Below are positions 6,430 through 10,279 of a stretch of 10,279 nt of DNA, one piece after another. Position numbers and translations under genes: made by a program. Within the stretch, counting starts at the first letter, position 1, and each line of letters begins with the position of its first letter. The notes under the pieces are model-generated. The model was not told the origin of the DNA. It worked only from the letters and a program-made list of their open reading frames with translations, and searched no databases. Origin of the DNA: CAYRML01 sp050942825 (lineage in GTDB: Bacteria; Bacillota; Dehalobacteriia; UBA4068); NCBI GenBank assembly GCA_050942825.1, contig JBMNOA010000046.1, forward strand, positions 1 through 10,279, in the 5' to 3' direction.

Positions 6430-6671
6430 TGTAAGAATCAGAATTATAGACAATAACAATTGTCTTATTTTTTATGTCCTGATTTTTATAGTTATACTAC
6501 TCTTGCGTCTGGAGAATAATTACATACAGTAGTATAAAAACTTTGCGAGAAACCGCTTTTAAAGCAATGAATATGGATTTATAATCTACAATTAGTTGCA
6601 CCATAAGGCCTTCATATTTATTTGCCTTACTGCGGTTTTTATTTTTTGTCTATTGACAAACAAAAAATTAT
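6430..6671 (+). promoter_or_regulatory. Structured 5' leader of aminotransferase copy 2
   Basis: The ~260-nt leader is non-coding and rich in exact stems. GAATCAG (6435-6441) can close with CTGATT (6479-6484) around AGACAAT/ATTGTCT (6448-6454 with 6459-6465), which is followed by TATTTTTT. A 10-bp perfect stem joins 6492-6501 with 6528-6537 (TTATACTACT). A 9-bp stem joins 6548-6556 with 6632-6640 and encloses TAAGGC/GCCTTA (6604-6609 with 6624-6629). A last hairpin TTTGTC-TATT-GACAAA (6645-6660) ends 11 nt before the ribosome-binding site. The organisation resembles a cis-regulatory RNA with expression-platform hairpins, but no known class was recognised. Confidence 0.45.
6548..6647 (+). terminator. 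Possible attenuator in the copy 2 leader
   Basis: AGAAACCGC (6548-6556) pairs with GCGGTTTTT (6632-6640), with one G-U pair, and the 3' arm runs into a U-rich stretch to 6647 broken by a single A. The inner stem TAAGGC/GCCTTA stabilises the enclosed region. The arms are far apart (75 nt), so this is a multi-branch closing stem rather than a simple hairpin. It could act as a conditional terminator 40 nt before the start codon. Confidence 0.35.
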
Positions 6672-6677
6672 GGGAGG
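6672..6677 (+). promoter_or_regulatory. Ribosome-binding site fixing the start of copy 2
   Basis: GGGAGG is 10 nt before ATG 6688, exactly as in copy 1. Two upstream in-frame ATGs are rejected: 6622 lies inside the leader stem region and 6670 overlaps this site. Confidence 0.85.
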
Positions 6678-6687
6678 TTGTAATACT

Positions 6688-8040
6688 ATGGTAGATGTAA
6701 AAAAAGTTTACCCGGAGTTTATTACTGTTGACGAAGCTTTAAGCCTCAAAACAAAAGAAGACAGAGACAGAGCTATGGCTCTGCAACTCAAACACAACAA
6801 TCAGTACAGAACTCAACTTGCTCTAGACATTGGTGCTTCCGAAGTTGCTTTCAAAGCTGAAGGTGCATACTTCTGGGATTATGAAGGTAACAAACACTTA
6901 GATTTCATCGGTTCTGTTGGCCCCGCTCTCTTGGGCCTCAACAACCCCTTCATCATTGATGCCATCAAAAAATACTTAGATAGCAAAACTATTACTATGG
7001 ACCCCTTGATGATCCATCAAGTTACTGCTGCATTTTCTCATAATATGGCCATGATCACTCCTTATTGCCCCAGAACAGTTATCTGCTGCGGTGGTGCTGA
7101 AGCTAATGAAACCTTGCTGAAAATGCTCAAAATCGCTTCTTATAAAAACAAAACCGGCAAAAAAAGAATGCTGACCACCATCAACGCATTCCATGGTAAA
7201 ACTGCTGCTACCGTTAACCTCGGTGGTAAAGCCAAATGGCGTCAATACCAAGGCGAAGACATCCCGGGTCATGTACATGTTCCTTACGGCGACTGGAAAG
7301 CTGCTGAAGAAGAACTCAAAAAAGGTGATATTATCGCTTTCTTGTGCGAACCTATCCAAGGTGAAGGCGGCATCGTAGTTCCTCCGGATGACTATCTCCC
7401 CAAAATGAGAGAATTGTGCACCAAATATGATGCATATTTCTGCTTAGACGAAGTTCAAGCTGGTTCCGGCAGAACCGGTTATCTCTGGGCACATCAACAT
7501 TATGAAGGTCTTCAACCAGATGCATGGTCTTTTGCTAAAGCTATCTCCGGCAGTATAATGCCCGTAGGCGGCGTTCAAGCTTCCGAAGAACTTTACATGG
7601 CTGCTTATGGTTCTGAAGAAACCTGCTTCCATCACACTGCTACATATCAAGACAATAACATCTCCGGTATAGTTGCTTTGGCAGCTTTGCAATATATCAT
7701 TGAAAATGACGTTCCTGGATTGATCAAAGAAAACAGCAAATATCTGGTCGCTGGCTTAGAAAACCTCAAAGCTAAATATCCTAACGTCATCAAAGGTATC
7801 CGCGGCCGTGGTTATATGCTCGGTCTTGAATACGGCGCTAACAAAGCCGGCGAATATTACACCGTTCCCGTTTGCGCAACCTTGGCAAGCAAATATAGAG
7901 TTCATACTATGTTCTCTATCAATGACGAAAGAATTTGCCGTTGCTATCCTAACGTTGCTGCAACTAAAGAAGACTTTGATTGGTTCCTCAGAGATCTTGA
8001 AAACGCTATCAAAGACGTTCTTGCACAAATGGGTGAATAA
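6688..8040 (+). CDS. Class III PLP-dependent aminotransferase, copy 2
   Basis: This second 450-residue aminotransferase is about 96% identical to its neighbour. All catalytic landmarks are kept at the same numbers: GGAEAN 135-140, D254, K284, HTATYQDNN 316-324 and R418. Differences from copy 1 include I30M, E31A, P54A, L123I, H154N, L192I, I243L, Y271H, L290I, V328I, S333A, R347K, K359N, Q361K, E370G, R378L and D450E. Most are conservative. E370G and R378L flank the RGRGYM motif and bring copy 2 closer to the class III norm, so the copies could differ in substrate or kinetics. It has its own promoter, a different leader and its own terminator, pointing to separate regulation of nearly the same enzyme. 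The substrate is unknown. Confidence 0.9.
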   Translation: MVDVKKVYPEFITVDEALSLKTKEDRDRAMALQLKHNNQYRTQLALDIGASEVAFKAEGAYFWDYEGNKHLDFIGSVGPALLGLNNPFIIDAIKKYLDSKTITMDPLMIHQVTAAFSHNMAMITPYCPRTVICCGGAEANETLLKMLKIASYKNKTGKKRMLTTINAFHGKTAATVNLGGKAKWRQYQGEDIPGHVHVPYGDWKAAEEELKKGDIIAFLCEPIQGEGGIVVPPDDYLPKMRELCTKYDAYFCLDEVQAGSGRTGYLWAHQHYEGLQPDAWSFAKAISGSIMPVGGVQASEELYMAAYGSEETCFHHTATYQDNNISGIVALAALQYIIENDVPGLIKENSKYLVAGLENLKAKYPNVIKGIRGRGYMLGLEYGANKAGEYYTVPVCATLASKYRVHTMFSINDERICRCYPNVAATKEDFDWFLRDLENAIKDVLAQMGE

Positions 8041-8053
8041 TTTTAATAATCAT

Positions 8054-8083
8054 AAAAAGAGAGAACTAAGTTCTCTCTTTTTT
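8054..8083 (+). terminator. Terminator of aminotransferase copy 2
   Basis: AAAAAGAGAGAAC (8054-8066) pairs perfectly with GTTCTCTCTTTTT (8070-8082) around a TAA loop, ending in T residues to 8083. The AGAGAG core resembles the copy 1 terminator, as expected if it was duplicated with the gene. Confidence 0.85.
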
Positions 8084-8120
8084 ATTATTAAATTAACTTT
8101 GTCCTTCGAAATTTTAAGTA

Positions 8121-8158
8121 AAATAAAATACATCTCCACTTCGGGAGATGTATTTTTT
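8121..8158. terminator. Bidirectional terminator between convergent genes
   Basis: AAAATACATCTCC (8125-8137) pairs with GGAGATGTATTTT (8144-8156) around an ACTTCG loop. T residues continue to 8158 on the plus strand, and an A-rich run at 8121-8128 gives a U-tract on the minus strand. It ends 22 bp from the AOR stop codon and most likely serves that gene, backing up the copy 2 terminator as well. Confidence 0.8.
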
Positions 8159-8179
8159 ATGATTCATAAAAAACTAATA

Positions 8180-10054
8180 CTATTTATTCGGGATTGCCTC
8201 TACCTGGTCAATAACATCTTGCGGTATTTGTAATCTTTCCAAAATTTCTTTTTTGAGACAACCATTGTCTTTAAGACCACGAAAACCATAATATTCTTTG
8301 ACCATTTCATCGATAGGAGGTTCAACACCATCATTGGGGCCACCAATAACACCGGTTTTCAGACGTTTTGGCAAGGTGTCTTCTTTTTGATCTACTCCCC
8401 AAATATTACTCAAACAGCGCTTAAGAGCAAATATCCTTTCTCCAGTCTCTAACATACTTTCTTGATCATAATCAAAGCCTGTTGCCGCGTTAACAGCGTC
8501 AATTACATCGGCGACAGAATAAGGTACACCGCCGAAGCAGCAAATAGATGCAGCAGTATTCGCAAATGCCCCAAAGTCCTGGCATATTTTAGCTACTTTT
8601 GCCTTGCCATCAGAAGTTGGAGGAGGAGTTTGTTCCCCTATTAGCTCAGGTATATTTACGATACCTAATTGCGAGAATATGGTAGGAGTAAGAACATGGC
8701 TTGCACCCACACTACCTGTTGCATATTCAATACCAAGTGCCCATACCAAGCGAGGATCATGGAAAGGAGCCGGGAAGCCTTTAACATCAGAAGTACAATC
8801 TTTAGCTGCCGGGTCAAGATCAGCGACAAATTGACGCATACCTTTACTTAATTTTTCACCAAAACCTTCACGTTTACCCGTCATTTCTACGAGTTTAACG
8901 ATCAGCTCAGGATTGCCCCATTCTAATTTCAGGCCACCGGTATCTTTATCAGTAATATAGCCTTTTTCATAACATTCAATAGCTAAGGCAATAGTTGCAC
9001 CTGTAGTAATAGTATCCATACCATAGCGATTACAAAGTTCGTTACATTTGATGATACTGGCTTGATTGTCAACTAAAACCATGCTACCAAAGGCTGCAGC
9101 TGTTTCATACTCAGGACCGGCCCCTTTGGGAACATCATACATACCTTCACCTTTTACTTCTACTTGACGTTTACATGCTACAGGGCAGCTAAAACAAGTC
9201 CCGGTACCAACGGTATAATGCTCTGTCATATATCCTGCACCTATATTTTCAGCACCGTCGAATTTGCCCCACTGCCAATTTTTGGTAGGAAGATCGCCGG
9301 CATCTTTACCGGCCTCAACCCCGGAAATACTACCAACAGAAGAGAGAACTTCGACAAAACCATGTTCTTTTTGCTTAGCCACCAAAGATTTTTGTAGCTC
9401 TCTTAACTTATTCATGTCTGCGGGTTGATATTTATGGCTAGTACCTTTAACGGTTACGGCTTTTAATTTTTTTGAACCCATTAATGCCCCTAAACCGCCG
9501 CGTCCAAAGAAATTATGTGTACTTGCTGCAATATTAGCAGTATTGGCAAGCAATTCACCATTTTGTCCGATACATAAAGTACGTCCTTCAGGTTTTAAAG
9601 CATCCTGCACTTCATAAGTATCTTTGCCCCATAAATCATTAGCAGGTATGATTTCCACCTTATCGTCTTTGATGCTCAAGCGAACCGGTTTATTAGCAGC
9701 ACCGGTAATAACAATGGCATCATAACCGGCCTTTTTCAGTTCCATACCGAAAAATCCGCCGGCATTAGCTTCACCCCAATAGGTGGTGAGGGGAGACCGA
9801 CCAACTACAGAGAACCTACTGCCAGCAGGTATAGGGCTACCGGTTAAAGGACCAGTAGCAAAAATCAAAGGGTTTTCAGGAGAAAGCGGTTCGATAGATG
9901 CGATATCCTTGCCTTTACAAGCATCGGCATATAAAATCGCACCTAAACCGGCTCCGCCCAAATAAGCCTTTGCTACCTCCTCAGTAAGGGGTATTGTACT
10001 TACTTGGCCTGCAGTCAGATCGACTTTCAGTATTTTTCCAGAATAACCATACAT
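8180..10054 (-). CDS. Aldehyde:ferredoxin oxidoreductase family protein
   Basis: This 624-residue protein has the length and layout of tungsten bis-pterin aldehyde oxidoreductases, which oxidise aldehydes to acids and reduce ferredoxin in the cytoplasm of anaerobes. The N-terminal cofactor domain shows GSRFSVVGRSPLT (78-90), WGEANAGGFFG (93-103) and RGGLGALMGSKK (185-196). The 4Fe-4S ligands C287, C290 and C294 form CxxCxxxC, and C505 or C506 would be the fourth. E317 in GPEYET and H453 in GASH match the proposed catalytic Glu and His of Pyrococcus AOR. The usual DxxGxC motif before the fourth cysteine reads TAASIC here (500-505), losing both the Asp and the Gly. The start is supported by AGGAGGG, 8 nt upstream (10069-10063). 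The gene is monocistronic within the window and convergent with the aminotransferases. The aldehyde substrate cannot be assigned, and no MoaD-like or ferredoxin partner is present. Confidence 0.92.
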   Translation of the reverse strand: MYGYSGKILKVDLTAGQVSTIPLTEEVAKAYLGGAGLGAILYADACKGKDIASIEPLSPENPLIFATGPLTGSPIPAGSRFSVVGRSPLTTYWGEANAGGFFGMELKKAGYDAIVITGAANKPVRLSIKDDKVEIIPANDLWGKDTYEVQDALKPEGRTLCIGQNGELLANTANIAASTHNFFGRGGLGALMGSKKLKAVTVKGTSHKYQPADMNKLRELQKSLVAKQKEHGFVEVLSSVGSISGVEAGKDAGDLPTKNWQWGKFDGAENIGAGYMTEHYTVGTGTCFSCPVACKRQVEVKGEGMYDVPKGAGPEYETAAAFGSMVLVDNQASIIKCNELCNRYGMDTITTGATIALAIECYEKGYITDKDTGGLKLEWGNPELIVKLVEMTGKREGFGEKLSKGMRQFVADLDPAAKDCTSDVKGFPAPFHDPRLVWALGIEYATGSVGASHVLTPTIFSQLGIVNIPELIGEQTPPPTSDGKAKVAKICQDFGAFANTAASICCFGGVPYSVADVIDAVNAATGFDYDQESMLETGERIFALKRCLSNIWGVDQKEDTLPKRLKTGVIGGPNDGVEPPIDEMVKEYYGFRGLKDNGCLKKEILERLQIPQDVIDQVEAIPNK

Positions 10055-10087
10055 AAAATATACCCTCCTATTCTTTTGCTTTTTTTA

Positions 10088-10108
10088 TTTTAGCCTTGCG
10101 GCCTAAAA
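10088..10108 (-). promoter_or_regulatory. Hairpin in the AOR leader
   Basis: In the minus-strand transcript TTTTAG-G-CC pairs with GG-CTAAAA around a GCAA tetraloop (GNRA type), with one bulged base. A-rich sequence follows rather than U residues, so it is not a terminator. It lies 19 nt upstream of the ribosome-binding site and may stabilise the messenger or be a binding site. Confidence 0.35.
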
Positions 10109-10138
10109 GCCATAAAGTAATTTAAACGCACTATTAAG

Positions 10139-10167
10139 ATTATATATCAATATAAAAAAATTAGCAA
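10139..10167 (-). promoter_or_regulatory. Proximal promoter of the AOR gene
   Basis: On the minus strand TTGCTA (10167-10162), a 17-bp spacer and a perfect TATAAT (10144-10139) predict a start near 10132 and a leader of about 78 nt. The -35 matches consensus at four of six positions. Confidence 0.6.
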
Positions 10168-10240
10168 AGGTATAATTTAGAATTACAATAAAAAAGTTTT
10201 TTTAATAAAAACGAAAATACTCTATTAATATTTCTATGTG

Positions 10241-10254
10241 GGAAAATGTTTTCC
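10241..10254. promoter_or_regulatory. Operator-like palindrome GGAAAA-TG-TTTTCC
   Basis: Two perfect 6-bp arms flank a 2-bp centre. The dyad spans about +1 to +14 of the distal promoter, a classical repressor position. The flanks (TGGG before, TTTCCC after) extend the purine/pyrimidine pattern. The cognate regulator is not known. Confidence 0.4.
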
Positions 10255-10261
10255 TTTCCCT

Positions 10262-10267
10262 ATTATA
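10262..10267 (-). promoter_or_regulatory. Distal AOR-side -10 box, promoter cut by window edge
   Basis: A perfect TATAAT is read on the minus strand at 10267-10262. The -35 would lie beyond the window end, so the promoter is unconfirmed. If active, it would start transcription near 10255, directly before the palindrome at 10241-10254, and read towards the AOR gene. Confidence 0.4.
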
Positions 10268-10279
10268 CAATAAACATAT

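Larger units (their letters stand above)
4858..8040 (+). repeat. Tandem gene duplication with diverged flanks
   Basis: The unit from the ribosome-binding site to the stop codon (4858-6226) is repeated directly at 6672-8040, 1814 bp downstream of the first copy, without indels in the coding part. By eye I count about 41 base differences in 1353 (about 97% identity) and 17 amino-acid differences in 450. The longest identical coding run noted is 152 bp (5448-5599). Upstream leaders are not alignable beyond the promoter boxes and a short hairpin, while both terminators share a GAGAGA-type stem. Confidence 0.9.

Noticed and set aside
6622..6687. N-terminal extension of aminotransferase copy 2 (and 4823-4873 of copy 1)
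   Set aside because: The extensions are unlike each other, lie in leader hairpins and have no ribosome-binding site, whereas identical GGGAGG sites precede the shared MVDVKK start.
5240..7692. Paired antisense and frame-shifted ORFs repeated in both aminotransferase genes
   Set aside because: They occur in both copies only because the underlying genes are duplicated. They follow the biased codons of the sense frame and have no start signals of their own.
6671..8040. Assembly artefact as the cause of the aminotransferase duplication
   Set aside because: The copies differ at about 41 coding positions and have different leaders and terminators, which a mis-assembly of one locus would not produce.

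Overview
The window looks like chromosomal DNA of a low-GC, strictly anaerobic Firmicutes-type bacterium. Intergenic DNA is very AT-rich, Shine-Dalgarno sites are strong (GGAGG type), sigma-A promoters are near consensus, intrinsic terminators are abundant, and a ferredoxin-linked tungsten aldehyde oxidoreductase is present. Class Negativicutes or Clostridia is a reasonable guess, but nothing here fixes the genus.

Layout. Positions 1-816 hold no convincing gene. At the far left two sigma-A promoter signatures point leftwards out of the window. From 817 a promoter, a ~340-nt leader (with a possible 51-codon leader ORF and an intrinsic terminator) and then carB run rightwards (1193-4402), closed by a terminator at 4449-4484. 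Next come two class III (PLP-dependent) aminotransferase genes in tandem, 4874-6226 and 6688-8040. They encode 450-residue proteins that differ at 17 positions by my count. Each gene has its own near-consensus promoter, a ~240-260-nt untranslated leader with hairpins, and its own terminator. After back-to-back terminators, a convergent gene on the minus strand (8180-10054) encodes a 624-residue aldehyde:ferredoxin oxidoreductase-family protein. It has two candidate promoters, and a palindrome at the start point of the distal one.

How the genes may work together. CarB makes carbamoyl phosphate for pyrimidine and arginine synthesis; its partner carA is not in the window. Class III aminotransferases often turn amines into aldehydes, and AOR-family enzymes oxidise aldehydes to acids with reduction of ferredoxin, so a shared amine or amino-acid fermentation route is possible. 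The genes are convergent and separated by terminators, so this is inference from neighbourhood only. The codon choice of both aminotransferases is uniform and unlike carB, which suggests high expression.

The most interesting material is regulatory: the carB leader, the two divergent structured leaders in front of nearly identical aminotransferases, three 18-bp-spaced direct repeats upstream of the first of these, and an AOR-family protein whose usual DxxGxC motif is altered. No mobile element, CRISPR array, tRNA or rRNA gene was recognised.
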